The notes beneath the pieces are model-generated. The model saw only the letters and a program-made list of their open reading frames with translations, searched no databases and was not told the DNA's origin. Made by a program: the position numbers and the translations under genes. A stretch of DNA of 64,000 bases from Pseudomonadota bacterium (GTDB taxonomy: Bacteria; Pseudomonadota; Gammaproteobacteria; Xanthomonadales; Xanthomonadaceae): the NCBI GenBank assembly GCA_018242485.1, contig JAFEBV010000036.1:1-64000 (forward strand), written 5' to 3'. Positions 26,101 to 34,830 of the stretch are shown one piece after another. Each line of letters begins with the position of its first letter. The first letter of the stretch is position 1.

Positions 26101-28971
26101 ATGATGCGCCTGTTACGCACGCTTCAGCTGGTTTTCGCGCTTGCCGTCGGCTGCGGGTCGGTTGCCGCGTGGGCGTTTCCCGGCGAACCGCTGGTGCAGC
26201 GCTTTACCCCGGCGGACTTCAAGGCCACGCCCTACCTGTTCGGCCTCGCGCGCGATCCGGAAGGCCGTCTGTATGTCGGCAACATCGATGGCGTGCTGCG
26301 CATGCAGGGGCGTGAATGGGACGCCCTTGCGCTTCCGGGCGGGATGGCGGCGGGCGTGCTCGTGCGTGCCGCCGATGGCCGCATCTATGTGGCCGGCCAC
26401 GACAGTTTCGGCGTGCTGCAGACCGATGCCGACGGACATGTCGCTTATCAGGATTTACGCACCGCCTTCGGGCTGAAAGGCGCCGACCGGGCGCTGGGTT
26501 GGATGAGTCAGGCGTTGCCTGTCGAGGGCGGGGTGTATTTCTGCGCGCAGTACCAATTGCTGTACTACGGCTTCGACGGCCGTCGTCAGCGCTGGCCGCT
26601 GCCGCCCGATTACAGCGGCTTCGGCGCGTGGCACGGCCAGCTCTACACCCTGGACATGAAGCAGGGTTTGCTGCGCTGGGACGACGGCAAGCTGGTGCCG
26701 GTGCCGGGCGGGGAGATCATGCGCGGCCACCGCGGCATCGAGGTCATCGGCCAGAAGGATTCTGCGGTGGTCGTCTCGGTGGGCGGCTTCTACCACTTGG
26801 ATGCCAAGGGGGTGAGCCCGCTGGCCGTGCCACCAATGCCTGCGGATGCGGGCATCTTCACGACCAGCAAGCCCTTGCATGGCGGCGGTTTCGCGATCGC
26901 CACGGCGACGGGTTACCTGCTCGAATACGATGCCGGCGCGCATCTGCTGTCCCGCCACAAGGTGGCTCGCGCCGCGATCTCGGCACTGGAAACCGACGGC
27001 GACAACGGCCTGTGGGTAGCCAGCGACGATGAGTTGCTGCGCTTGCAGGTACCCTCGCCGTGGTCGCGAATCGATACCTCCGAGCTGGGCGGCGTGGTCG
27101 CGGATGTGGAAGTTCACCGCGACGCCCTATGGCTGGCGATCGGATCCCGCGGCGTGGCGCGCCTGACGCCCACTCCCGATGGCGTGCGCACCGACTGGAT
27201 CGAGGGCGAGAACCGCAACCAGGTGTTCGCGCTGGCGAGCACCGAGGATGGATTGCTGGTCGCCCGCGACGGCGGCATCGATGTGATCGACGACGACGGC
27301 AAGGTCGTTGCGTTGCGGCACGACGACCAGCCGGTGTTCGCCATCGTGCGCTCGCACTACGACCACGATCTGGCTTATGCGCCGGGCGACGAGGGCGTGC
27401 ATGTGCTGCGGCGGGTCGATCATCGCTGGACGTATGCCGGGCTCATGCCGGCGCCGGAGCTGGCCTCGCAATCGCTGATCGAAACCGCGCCGGGCGTGTT
27501 GTGGGTGAACAACACGCGCGGCATGCCCGAGCGCTGGTGGGTCGACCCCGTGCAGGTGCGAGCGCTGCGACGCGAGCGCTTCAGCGCGATCGGCGCGGAT
27601 GCCACGGTCGACGCGAACCGTGCCGCGCAGATCTTCGCGCTCGGCAAGGACGTGTTCGTGGCGGTGGGAACCAAGGCCTATCGCTTCGACGGCAAGGCGT
27701 TCGTGCCGTTTGCGGGCGAGCCGTTCTCGCTGATGCAGAACCCGAATGCCTTCCAGCTGTTGACCACGCCAGCCGGCACGTTCGCCTTCACCGGCTCGCG
27801 CTTGTATCGAGAAGGCGCGGCGGGACGCTGGGCGCGCGAGGACTTCGGTGCGCAACCGGTCGCTTCGCAAAGCCTGTTGCGTTACGGCAGCGATCGCGTC
27901 CTGCGGATCAGCGTATGGCGCGCGCTGCTGCAATACCGGCCGGATGCCGCTGCGCCGGGTAATCCGTCGCCGCTTCCCGTGCACCTGATCTCGGTGCGCA
28001 CGCAGGACGCCCACGGGGTCGCGCAGGATCTGCCGGTCGTCGCCACCGCACCCACGGCCTTCGCGCAGGACACCTCGCTCACCTTGAAGTACACCGTGTT
28101 CAGTGCCGAACCGGGCGTGGAATACCGTTACCGCGTGCACGGGGTGAGCGACAATTGGTCGGATTGGCGCGAGCAGTCGACGCTGGCGATGGGCGGGCTG
28201 GACCAGCCCGGCGACTACGCCGTGGAGATCCAAGCGCGCACTCCCAGCGGCCGCGCGGTGGAGTCGGCAAGCTATTCCTTCAGCGTGCTGCCGCGCTGGT
28301 ACCAGATCACCCTCGTGCGGTTGTTGCTGGCGCTCGCCGCGCTGATCGGCTTGTGGCTATGGATCCGCTGGCGTGAGCGCCGACAGGCGCGGGCTTACAT
28401 CGAGCGCCAGCTAGTGCTGGAGGCTAAGATCGCCGAGCGTACGGCTGAACTGGAAGCGGCCAACCACAAGCTGGCCGAACTGGCCACCGAGGACAGCCTG
28501 ACCGGCGTGTCCAACCGGCGCGCGCTGGAATCGGCGCTCAAGCGTGAATGGCAACGCTGCATGGATCTGCGCATCCCGATCGCCTTGCTGATGATCGACG
28601 TCGATCACTTCAAGCAGTTCAATGATCGGCATGGCCATCAGGCCGGCGATGGCGTACTTCGCGAGGTCGCAGCGCGCCTGTCGGTCGGCTTGCAGCTCCA
28701 GCGCGAATTGTTGGCGCGCTACGGCGGCGAGGAGTTCTGCCTGCTGCTGCCGGGCTTGGCGATGACCGAGGCCGCCGCGCGCGGCGAACGCCTGCGCGCG
28801 TCCTTCGAGGTCGATGGCTCGCCGGTGACCATCAGCATCGGCGTGGCCGCGCGCGTGCCGCGCGCCGACGACAGCCCGGACGCCCTGCTGCGCAACGCCG
28901 ACGAGTGCTTGTACGCAGCCAAGCGCGGCGGCCGCAACCGGGTGGAGGTCGCGCCGCCGCCGGCCGGATGA
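26101..28971 (+). CDS. Beta-propeller sensor diguanylate cyclase
   Basis: A 956-residue membrane sensor. A signal peptide (to about residue 26, AAWAFPGE) precedes roughly 590 residues of propeller-like repeats with many GLxxDPEGRLYVGN-type strands. A Y_Y_Y domain follows (GVEYRYRVHGVSDNWSDWRE), then a transmembrane helix at about 736-757, a coiled-coil linker and a GGDEF domain (about 790-950). The catalytic motif is GGEEF at 875-879, which is active in the family. The RxxD product-inhibition site normally five residues upstream is not present (RELLARY). It should make c-di-GMP in response to an unknown periplasmic ligand. ATG 26101 or the next ATG are equally good starts. Confidence 0.9.
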   Translation: MMRLLRTLQLVFALAVGCGSVAAWAFPGEPLVQRFTPADFKATPYLFGLARDPEGRLYVGNIDGVLRMQGREWDALALPGGMAAGVLVRAADGRIYVAGHDSFGVLQTDADGHVAYQDLRTAFGLKGADRALGWMSQALPVEGGVYFCAQYQLLYYGFDGRRQRWPLPPDYSGFGAWHGQLYTLDMKQGLLRWDDGKLVPVPGGEIMRGHRGIEVIGQKDSAVVVSVGGFYHLDAKGVSPLAVPPMPADAGIFTTSKPLHGGGFAIATATGYLLEYDAGAHLLSRHKVARAAISALETDGDNGLWVASDDELLRLQVPSPWSRIDTSELGGVVADVEVHRDALWLAIGSRGVARLTPTPDGVRTDWIEGENRNQVFALASTEDGLLVARDGGIDVIDDDGKVVALRHDDQPVFAIVRSHYDHDLAYAPGDEGVHVLRRVDHRWTYAGLMPAPELASQSLIETAPGVLWVNNTRGMPERWWVDPVQVRALRRERFSAIGADATVDANRAAQIFALGKDVFVAVGTKAYRFDGKAFVPFAGEPFSLMQNPNAFQLLTTPAGTFAFTGSRLYREGAAGRWAREDFGAQPVASQSLLRYGSDRVLRISVWRALLQYRPDAAAPGNPSPLPVHLISVRTQDAHGVAQDLPVVATAPTAFAQDTSLTLKYTVFSAEPGVEYRYRVHGVSDNWSDWREQSTLAMGGLDQPGDYAVEIQARTPSGRAVESASYSFSVLPRWYQITLVRLLLALAALIGLWLWIRWRERRQARAYIERQLVLEAKIAERTAELEAANHKLAELATEDSLTGVSNRRALESALKREWQRCMDLRIPIALLMIDVDHFKQFNDRHGHQAGDGVLREVAARLSVGLQLQRELLARYGGEEFCLLLPGLAMTEAAARGERLRASFEVDGSPVTISIGVAARVPRADDSPDALLRNADECLYAAKRGGRNRVEVAPPPAG

Positions 28972-29020
28972 TGCCGACGCCTTGCGTGCGACGAGTTTTG
29001 CAGCGACGAGACGAGCGCAG

Positions 29021-29425
29021 TCAGCGGTGGAACGCGCCGGCGCGCTCGGGCTGGTAGGTGACCGCGGCGACCTTCACCTTCAGCACGCCGCCGCCGGGTT
29101 TGGGCCACTCGATCTCGTCGCCCTGCGACAGCCCGAGCAAGGCGCTGCCGACCGGCGCGAGGATGGAAATGCGCGTGCCGCTGGCGTCCACGTCCTTCGG
29201 GTAGACCAGGGTGAGCTCGAAGGTTTCGCCGGTGGTGACCACGCTGAAGCGCACCGTGGAGTTCATCGTCACCACGTCCGGCGGCACTTCGTGCGGTTGC
29301 ACCACCCGCGCCCGCGTCAGTTCGTCCTCCAGCTCCGCGCGGCCGATACAGCGCGATTCGGCCAACAGCCGCTCCAGACGCTCGGCATCGAGGGTGGAAA
29401 TGACGATGTCAGGTCGCTTGGCCAT
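29021..29425 (-). CDS. rnk: Nucleoside diphosphate kinase regulator Rnk
   Basis: A 134-residue GreA/GreB C-terminal-domain protein of the Rnk type. It matches E. coli Rnk in layout: IVISTLDAERLERLL, PPDVVTMNSTVRF, LVYPKDVD, ISILAPVGSALLGL and ending VTYQPERAG. Rnk binds RNA polymerase near the secondary channel and affects nucleoside diphosphate kinase levels. ATG 29425 has GGAG eight bases upstream; an alternative ATG four codons earlier is less likely. It is the last gene of a minus-strand run that includes the phosphopantetheinyl transferase. Confidence 0.9.
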   Translation of the reverse strand: MAKRPDIVISTLDAERLERLLAESRCIGRAELEDELTRARVVQPHEVPPDVVTMNSTVRFSVVTTGETFELTLVYPKDVDASGTRISILAPVGSALLGLSQGDEIEWPKPGGGVLKVKVAAVTYQPERAGAFHR

Positions 29426-29510
29426 GTCCCACTCCATGCTTGCTTTGACGATTCGTGTGGATTCCAGCTTGCATGCGCGGGCGACACTTGGCAATCCGTG
29501 AATGCTGGTA

Positions 29511-30206
29511 TCAGCCGGTGACGACGAAGCACCGTGGTGGATCAGACAGATCGCGCAATGCCACCACGAGGGTATGCGAACCGGATGGGTCGAGGCGATG
29601 GAAGCGCCAGCGCGTGTCCGCGCCGACATCCGCAGGCAGACTGGCGAGCCGGGGATCGGCGTCGGTGGCATCGACCTCGAACCGCCATGCCGACAGAAAT
29701 CCGAAGATGCCGCTGCCGGTCGCCTTGCAGGCGGCTTCCTTGGCCGTCCACAGGCGCAGGAAGGCGCACCGCGCCGGCTCGGCGTCCAGCTTTTGCAAAG
29801 CTTGCGCTTCCTCTCGCGCGAACCAGCGAGCAGCCAGCCGCGCCACCGGCAGCGCGCGCTCGACACATTCCACGTCCACGCCCACCCGGCCCTGTGCGGC
29901 GATCGCCACCACCGCACCGCCGGCGGTATCGCTGAGATTGAAGTCGGGAGCGCCAGCGTGCAGCAGAAACGGGCGACCGTGGGTCTCGCGGCCGAAGCGC
30001 AGGGCGGCTGGCGGCAGCCCGACATAGGGCGCGAGCAGGGTGCGCAGGAGGGTGTCGGTGCGCTGCCGTCGCGCAGCGATCGGTGGGAGCAAGCGCTCCG
30101 GCCACCACCATACATCCAGTGGCGCGGCCAAACATGCGCGGTCGGCGTGCTGCGTGAGGCCTACCGGCTGCCAGCCCATCGCGGTACTCTCACCGACCGC
30201 GGTCAT
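29511..30206 (-). CDS. 4'-phosphopantetheinyl transferase, Sfp type
   Basis: A 231-residue transferase that moves the phosphopantetheine arm of CoA onto acyl or peptidyl carrier proteins. The two key motifs are GVDVEC (metal-binding Asp and Glu) and WTAKEAACKATG, plus the FNLSD strand before the first. No carrier-protein or NRPS/PKS gene is in the window, so the partner is elsewhere; this Sfp-like class often serves pigment or polyketide pathways (xanthomonadin in relatives is a possibility only). The start at 30206 or the ATG at 30179 cannot be decided from the ribosome site. Confidence 0.88.
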   Translation of the reverse strand: MTAVGESTAMGWQPVGLTQHADRACLAAPLDVWWWPERLLPPIAARRQRTDTLLRTLLAPYVGLPPAALRFGRETHGRPFLLHAGAPDFNLSDTAGGAVVAIAAQGRVGVDVECVERALPVARLAARWFAREEAQALQKLDAEPARCAFLRLWTAKEAACKATGSGIFGFLSAWRFEVDATDADPRLASLPADVGADTRWRFHRLDPSGSHTLVVALRDLSDPPRCFVVTG

Positions 30207-30216
30207 GCCGCGCGAC

Positions 30217-30513
30217 TCAAGCCGAAGGCGAAGGGGGCCGCTCCACCGGCGGCGTTTCCGCGGTGGGCGAGGGGCTTGTCGCAGCCTGCTGCCGCGCCTG
30301 CGCCTGCTCGCGATACATGCGCAGTTCCTCGGGGGTGATGATGTGGCCGCTGTCGCGGCTGCTGCCGCCCATGCGCAGCGCCATCAATTGCACGATGCCG
30401 GTGAGAACGAAACCCAGCACGGCGACGGCGCACACGACGCCCAGCAGCATGGAATGCGCGTAGCACAGCACGATGAAGCTGAGCAGGGCCAGCGCGAACA
30501 TCAGCCAAGGCAT
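30217..30513 (-). CDS. Small membrane protein
   Basis: A 98-residue protein with one or two hydrophobic helices (about 2-22 and 24-46), then a charged stretch ITPEELRMYREQAQARQQ and a Pro/Ser tail ending PPSPSA. GAGG precedes the ATG. It ends 11 bp before the phosphopantetheinyl transferase frame and is probably cotranscribed with it. It was not recognised as a family. Confidence 0.65.
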   Translation of the reverse strand: MPWLMFALALLSFIVLCYAHSMLLGVVCAVAVLGFVLTGIVQLMALRMGGSSRDSGHIITPEELRMYREQAQARQQAATSPSPTAETPPVERPPSPSA

Positions 30514-30596
30514 GTGCGTGCCCTCGCGACAGGGGACGCCGTCAGTCTAGCAGGCCACGGATCAAGCATCGCATCGCTGTCGCACCACCGCCGCGA

Positions 30597-30767
30597 TCAG
30601 GAGGAATGCCGCGCGGCGGCGTTGGCGTGCGCGGTCATCAGGGTCATCGTCGCGATCACCGCCAGAGCCAGGCTGGCCAGCATACAGGCCAGCCCCACGG
30701 CGATTGCATTGGCGAACAGCGCCGCCACCAGTGCGGCCACGGCGAGCAGGAACAGGAACCAGGCCAT
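30597..30767 (-). CDS. Tiny hydrophobic protein (56 aa)
   Basis: A 56-residue protein, MAWFLFLLAVAALVAALFAN and onward, with two back-to-back transmembrane helices and a short polar C-terminus (AHANAAARHSS). GGAG lies eight bases before the ATG. It starts 30 bp after the fbp stop in the same direction, so it probably ends the fbp transcript. No family was recognised. Composition alone makes it less certain than neighbours, but the ribosome site and codon phase support it. Confidence 0.6.
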   Translation of the reverse strand: MAWFLFLLAVAALVAALFANAIAVGLACMLASLALAVIATMTLMTAHANAAARHSS

Positions 30768-30797
30768 CGTGTGCTCCAGTGGGGGTCGGCAGCGGGC

Positions 30798-31826
30798 TCA
30801 GGCGTTCGCGTCGTGAGCGCGGTGCAGCGCCACAGCGTACTCGACTTCGTGTTTCGAGCCGAGGAACACCGGCACGCGCTGGTGTAATTTTTCCGGCTGC
30901 ACTTCCAGCATGCGCAGGCGCCCGGTGCTGGCCGCGCCGCCGGCCTGTTCCACCAGCAGGGACATCGGGTTGGCCTCGTAGAGCAGGCGCAGCTTGCCGC
31001 CCTGCGCGCGATTCTTGGCGTCCAGCGGATAGATGAAGATGCCGCCGCGGGTGAGGATGCGGTGCACGTCGGCGACCATGCTCGCCACCCAGCGCATGTT
31101 GTAGTCCTTGCCGCGCGGGCCATGCTTGCCGGCCAGCATCTCGTCCACGTAGCGCTGCATCGGCGCTTCCCAGTGGCGCTGGTTGGAGACGTTGGCGGCG
31201 AACTCTCGGGTCTCCTCGGGAATGCGCACGTCACGGCGGGTGAGGATGAAGCTGCCGATCTCGCGGTCGAGGGTGAAGACGTGGGTGCCGTGGCCGACGG
31301 TGAGCACCAGCAGCGTGCTGGAGCCGTAGGCGGCATAGCCGGCGGCGACCTGCGCGGTGCCCGGCTGCAGAAAATGCTCGTCGCCCGGCGCGCTCACCCC
31401 GTCCGGGCAGCGCAGCACCGAGAAGATGGTGCCGACGGTGACGTTGACGTCGATGTTGGAGCTGCCGTCGAGCGGGTCGAACACCAGCAGGTAGTTGCCC
31501 TTCGGATAGCGATCCGGGATCGGCTGGCTGTGATCCATCTCCTCCGACGCGCAGGCGGCCAGGTGCCCGCCCCAGGCGTTGGTCTCCAGCAGGATCTCGT
31601 TGGAGAGCACGTCGAGCTTCTTCTGCGCCTCGCCCTGCACGTTGATGCTGGCCGATCCCGGGGTGCCGGCATCGCCGAGCACGCCGCCGAGGTCGCCCTT
31701 GCCCACCGCGATGGAGATGCTCTTGCAGGCGCGCGCGACCACCTCGATCAACAAGCGCAGGTCGGCGCAGATGCGCCCGGCCTGCTGTTCCTCGATCAGG
31801 TAGCGGGTCAGGGAGATGGGGCTCAT
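30798..31826 (-). CDS. fbp: Fructose-1,6-bisphosphatase class I
   Basis: A 342-residue gluconeogenic enzyme that hydrolyses fructose 1,6-bisphosphate to fructose 6-phosphate. The N-terminus [14 protein letters not shown] and motifs [13 protein letters not shown] (metal and catalytic), [19 protein letters not shown] and [12 protein letters not shown] are diagnostic. The length is normal. The start ATG 31826 is chosen by family; the long upstream frame is a shadow. It is divergent from the DUF4142 gene with about 95 bp between. Confidence 0.97.
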   Translation of the reverse strand: MSPISLTRYLIEEQQAGRICADLRLLIEVVARACKSISIAVGKGDLGGVLGDAGTPGSASINVQGEAQKKLDVLSNEILLETNAWGGHLAACASEEMDHSQPIPDRYPKGNYLLVFDPLDGSSNIDVNVTVGTIFSVLRCPDGVSAPGDEHFLQPGTAQVAAGYAAYGSSTLLVLTVGHGTHVFTLDREIGSFILTRRDVRIPEETREFAANVSNQRHWEAPMQRYVDEMLAGKHGPRGKDYNMRWVASMVADVHRILTRGGIFIYPLDAKNRAQGGKLRLLYEANPMSLLVEQAGGAASTGRLRMLEVQPEKLHQRVPVFLGSKHEVEYAVALHRAHDANA

Positions 31827-31921
31827 GGGGTGCTCGACGGGAGGATGCGGGCATTGTACGTTGCCAGCCGATCGCCCATGCTGGCAACGAGCCTTTCTTC
31901 CACCTGCTTGGGAGTCGTAGC

Positions 31922-32449
31922 GTGAAACTGCATCATCCATTGACCGTCGCACTGGTCGCCGCCTTGTTCGTCGCCCCCGTCTTCGCCCAGCCGCCGGCAC
32001 CCGTCGCGGTGGCTCCGGTGAAGTTGAGCGCCTCCGACCGCGCCTTCCTGTCCGATACGCTGGCGACCAACCAGCTGGAGATCGATGTGTCGGCCTACGC
32101 CGCGACACAGGCGCACGACGAAAAGGTTCGCCAATTCGCCGCGAAGCGTACGAGCGAGTACAAGGAGCGGGGCAAGCAATTCCAGAAGGCCAACGACGGC
32201 ATCGTGATAGCGCCCGCGCCCACCCCGCAGCCCGGCCCCAACCTGCTCGGTCGGACGGGCGTGGATTTCGACCGCGCCTTCCTCGGCATGTTGATCGCCT
32301 ATGATCGCGGGCTGGCGGCGAAATTCGACGGCGCCGACGGCCCCCAGCATGGCGCGGCGATTCGGGAGATGGTGAAGACGACGCTGCCGACCATCCGCCA
32401 TCAGGAAGACGAGGCCAAGGCCCTGCTGCGCGCGTTGCCGACGCGCTGA
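31922..32449 (+). CDS. DUF4142 exported ferritin-like protein
   Basis: A 175-residue protein with a signal peptide ([17 protein letters not shown]) and a four-helix DUF4142 domain: [39 protein letters not shown] and the C-terminal [12 protein letters not shown] helix. The family is periplasmic and ferritin-like in fold; its function is not established. The start is GTG 31922 with GGGAG about nine bases upstream. It is followed by a hairpin shared with the convergent outer-membrane protein gene. Confidence 0.82.
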   Translation: MKLHHPLTVALVAALFVAPVFAQPPAPVAVAPVKLSASDRAFLSDTLATNQLEIDVSAYAATQAHDEKVRQFAAKRTSEYKERGKQFQKANDGIVIAPAPTPQPGPNLLGRTGVDFDRAFLGMLIAYDRGLAAKFDGADGPQHGAAIREMVKTTLPTIRHQEDEAKALLRALPTR

Positions 32450-32473
32450 AGGCCGCTTGATCCCCGGAAAGAA

Positions 32474-32500
32474 GAACGGCCATCCGGGGGATGGCCGTTC
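32474..32500. terminator. Terminator hairpin between convergent genes
   Basis: A 12-bp stem, GAACGGCCATCC (32474-32485) with its complement at 32489-32500, has a 3-base loop. On the minus strand it is followed by TTCTTTCC, making it a fair terminator for the outer-membrane protein gene. Confidence 0.75.
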
Positions 32501-32525
32501 GGGTACTGCGATGATGTCGGGCGAA

Positions 32526-33086
32526 TCAGAAGCGGGCTTCCAACGAGCCGGTAACCGTGGAAATGTGCCCATTGAAGCTGCCGAGGCCAAACACATTGGC
32601 GTCGTACTGCGTGTAATCCCAGTTCACGCCCACGCCGAAGTTGCGGTTGAAGTCGTATCCCGCGCCGACGCCGAAGTACGGTTTGGTCGTGTTCTGGCTG
32701 GACGACCCGACACCCGCAAGCTCGAGTTTGGTGTGATTGAAGGCAACGCCCACGCGACCGTCGATGAAAAAGCCGGTGTTGTTCGGGCCGAAGTTCTTCT
32801 TGCCCACGATGCCCAAGCCCCAACCGTCGGTCTTCAGGCGGTTGCCGGCGTTGTCGTTGTGGTTGCCGTAGTTGGTGTACGACCCTTCGACCGCGAAGTT
32901 CTCGGTGAAGTAATAGCCTCCACGGATGCTTGCCGCAGTGTCGGAGTCATTACCCGAGACACCTTTGACCGTCATGGTGTCCTGGCCGAGTTCGCCACGC
33001 ACGAACCAGCTGTCGTCGGCGGCGGCGGCTACCGAGGACGCGCCAGCCAGCGCGAGCAGGGAAGCAAAGAGAATGGTCTTGTTCAT
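32526..33086 (-). CDS. Outer-membrane beta-barrel protein
   Basis: A 186-residue porin-like protein: signal peptide (ILFASLLALAGASSVAAAAD), alternating hydrophobic strands such as SIRGGYYFTENFAVEGSYTN and KPYFGVGAGYDFNRNFGVGVN, and a C-terminal Phe (GSLEARF) that is the usual barrel-assembly signal. It resembles the small eight-stranded OmpA/OmpW/opacity type. It is monocistronic, with a strong promoter upstream and a hairpin downstream. Its role may be structural or a minor channel; this cannot be decided. Confidence 0.88.
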   Translation of the reverse strand: MNKTILFASLLALAGASSVAAAADDSWFVRGELGQDTMTVKGVSGNDSDTAASIRGGYYFTENFAVEGSYTNYGNHNDNAGNRLKTDGWGLGIVGKKNFGPNNTGFFIDGRVGVAFNHTKLELAGVGSSSQNTTKPYFGVGAGYDFNRNFGVGVNWDYTQYDANVFGLGSFNGHISTVTGSLEARF

Positions 33087-33127
33087 GATGAAGCTATTCC
33101 GTCGTCAGCCCGAAATCAGGCAGGCGT

Positions 33128-33155
33128 AATCTAAGGGCGGCCACCTGAATGTCAA
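33128..33155 (-). promoter_or_regulatory. Promoter of the outer-membrane protein gene
   Basis: On the minus strand, TTGACA (33150-33155), 16 bp and TAGATT (33128-33133) lie about 42 bp before the start codon. An AT-rich tract lies upstream (33155-33195), which could act as an UP element. Confidence 0.75.
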
Positions 33156-33197
33156 GTTTATGTTAAGCAAACCGCGCCTGAATCATTAAACTTTCGT

Positions 33198-34088
33198 TCA
33201 GATATCGCCGTCGGTGGCCCAGCCCTCGCCAGTGCCGCGGTTCATAACCGTATCGGAAGCCAGTACCTGCCCGGCCGGAATCGATTCGCTTTCTGCAAGT
33301 TCACCGTAGATCGGTGCAAAATCGACGGCGGTCGCTTCCATGAGCTGCTGGTAGCCGTCGATCACGAAATATGTCTTCTGATACGTATCGATGCGGTAGC
33401 GGGTGCGCATGACACGGCGCAGGTCGAAACCGATCCGGTTGGGAGCGCTCGATTCGAGGCAATGGATCGACTCGCCCTTGGAGGACACGATCCCGGCACC
33501 GTAGATGCGCAGGCCGGACGGTTCGCGGATCAGGCCGAACTCGACCGTGTACCAATACAGCCGGGTGAGCTGGGCCAGCGTCTCGGGGCCGAAGGCATGC
33601 GCGCGCAGGCCACCCTGCCCGTAGGCCTGCATGTAGTCGGCGAAGGCCGGTTCCAGCAGCAGGGGCACATGGCCGAACAGGTCGTGGAACAGATCGGGTT
33701 CGGACAGGTAATCGATCTGTTCGGGCTTGCGGATCCACCACGTCACCGGGAAGCGGCGATGGGCGAGGTGGTCGAAGAACGTCAGTTCCGGCAGCAGTCC
33801 TTCCACGCCGACGATCTCCCAGCCGGTGGCGCGGCGCAGGATCGCGTTGACCTCGTCGAAGCGCGGGATCGCGTCGGAACGCACATCCATGCGCGCCAGA
33901 TTGTCCAGAAAAGTTTGCGAGGCGCGCTGCGGCAGCAGGGCCTGCTGGCGGGCGAACAACACCGCCCAGGTGTGGTGGTCGGTCGGCGTGTAACTGGCCC
34001 AGGGCTGCTCGACGACCGTGGTGGTATAGACCGGCACATAGCCCTTGTCGGTCATCTGGTGTTCCACGCGCTGCGGGTTGGCGTTCAT
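33198..34088 (-). CDS. phhA: Phenylalanine 4-monooxygenase
   Basis: A 296-residue iron- and pterin-dependent hydroxylase that turns phenylalanine into tyrosine. The iron ligands sit in DLFHDLFGHVP (His, His) and in the later YTVEFGLI (Glu). GYVPVYTTTVVEQPWASYTPTDH is the usual bacterial N-terminus. Other family blocks are RRFPVTWWIRKPEQIDYL and ESSAPNRIGFDLRRVMRT. ATG 34088 is chosen by family; the upstream frame is not conserved-looking. It is divergent from an Lrp-type regulator with repeated TGACGCAATGAA-like motifs in between, so regulation by that protein is likely. No pterin carbinolamine dehydratase gene is nearby, but folE, whose product starts pterin synthesis, is 6 kb away. Confidence 0.96.
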   Translation of the reverse strand: MNANPQRVEHQMTDKGYVPVYTTTVVEQPWASYTPTDHHTWAVLFARQQALLPQRASQTFLDNLARMDVRSDAIPRFDEVNAILRRATGWEIVGVEGLLPELTFFDHLAHRRFPVTWWIRKPEQIDYLSEPDLFHDLFGHVPLLLEPAFADYMQAYGQGGLRAHAFGPETLAQLTRLYWYTVEFGLIREPSGLRIYGAGIVSSKGESIHCLESSAPNRIGFDLRRVMRTRYRIDTYQKTYFVIDGYQQLMEATAVDFAPIYGELAESESIPAGQVLASDTVMNRGTGEGWATDGDI

Positions 34089-34158
34089 GGCGGCAGTTCT
34101 CGGAAACGTGACTTGAGCTGCCAGTGTAGTGAACAGATAACGCAAGGTGCTTGCTTTG

Positions 34159-34220
34159 TTGCGTCAATAAAGCCTAAATGCGCAATGAAACTATGTAATG
34201 CGGCTGAATGACGCAATGAA
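34159..34220. promoter_or_regulatory. Repeated operator-like motif between phhA and lrp-type gene
   Basis: TTGCGTCA (34159-34166), TGCGCAATGAA (34179-34189) and TGACGCAATGAA (34209-34220) are three copies of one motif, the first inverted. The last two are 30 bp apart, close to three helical turns. The layout suits an Lrp/AsnC protein that wraps DNA (inference). Confidence 0.55.
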
Positions 34221-34734
34221 TCACCTGCAAACGAGCTTCGACCGTGTGGACTTGGCCATCCTCGGCGTGCTCCAGCGCGAGGGCCGGCTGACCAATGCCG
34301 AGCTGGCGACGCGGGTGAACCTGTCGGCCTCGGCCAGCCTGCGGCGAGTGCAACGGCTGGAAGCGGCGGGGGTGATCGACGGTTACGCCGCACGCCTGAA
34401 CCCTGCGGCGGTCGGCTTGGGCCTGCAGGCGTTCGTGCGCGTGCAACTGCGCAGCCACGCCGCCGCCGAAGTGCAGGCCTTCGTCGAACGGGTGGCAGAC
34501 TGGGACGAGGTGATCGCCTGCCATGCCCTGACCGGCGACATGGACTACCTGCTGCACGTCCTCGTGCAGGATCTGCAGCACTTCTCTCGCTTCCTGCTCG
34601 ACCGTCTGCTCAAGGATGGCGACGTGGCCGACGTGAATTCGAGTTTCGTGCTGCTCACGGTCAAGCGTGAGCGCGCGCTGCCGCTCGCGCATCTGCAGGC
34701 CGCGCCGCCCGATCCGGCACCGCAATCGCGCTGA
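34216..34734 (+). CDS. Lrp/AsnC family transcriptional regulator
   Basis: A 172-residue regulator when started at ATG 34216, MNHLQTSFDRVDLAIL; the ATG at 34198 adds six residues. The N-terminal winged helix (LAILGVLQREGRLTNAELATRVNLSASASLRRVQRLEAAGVI) precedes the RAM ligand-binding domain (VQLRSHAAAEVQAFVERV..ITG-type region HALTGDMDYLLHVLV). The family senses amino acids. Divergence from phhA suggests control of phenylalanine or tyrosine metabolism, like PhhR in function but a different family. No Shine-Dalgarno site is visible; its start lies within the operator-like repeat. Confidence 0.92.
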   Translation: MNHLQTSFDRVDLAILGVLQREGRLTNAELATRVNLSASASLRRVQRLEAAGVIDGYAARLNPAAVGLGLQAFVRVQLRSHAAAEVQAFVERVADWDEVIACHALTGDMDYLLHVLVQDLQHFSRFLLDRLLKDGDVADVNSSFVLLTVKRERALPLAHLQAAPPDPAPQSR

Positions 34735-34830
34735 CAATCGGCGCATGCAGATCGAACCGTTGCGGCGGGCATCGTCAACGCAGTGCGCGCTCGCGCGTTG
34801 TAGCGGACTCACCCACCGGTGGAGACCACC

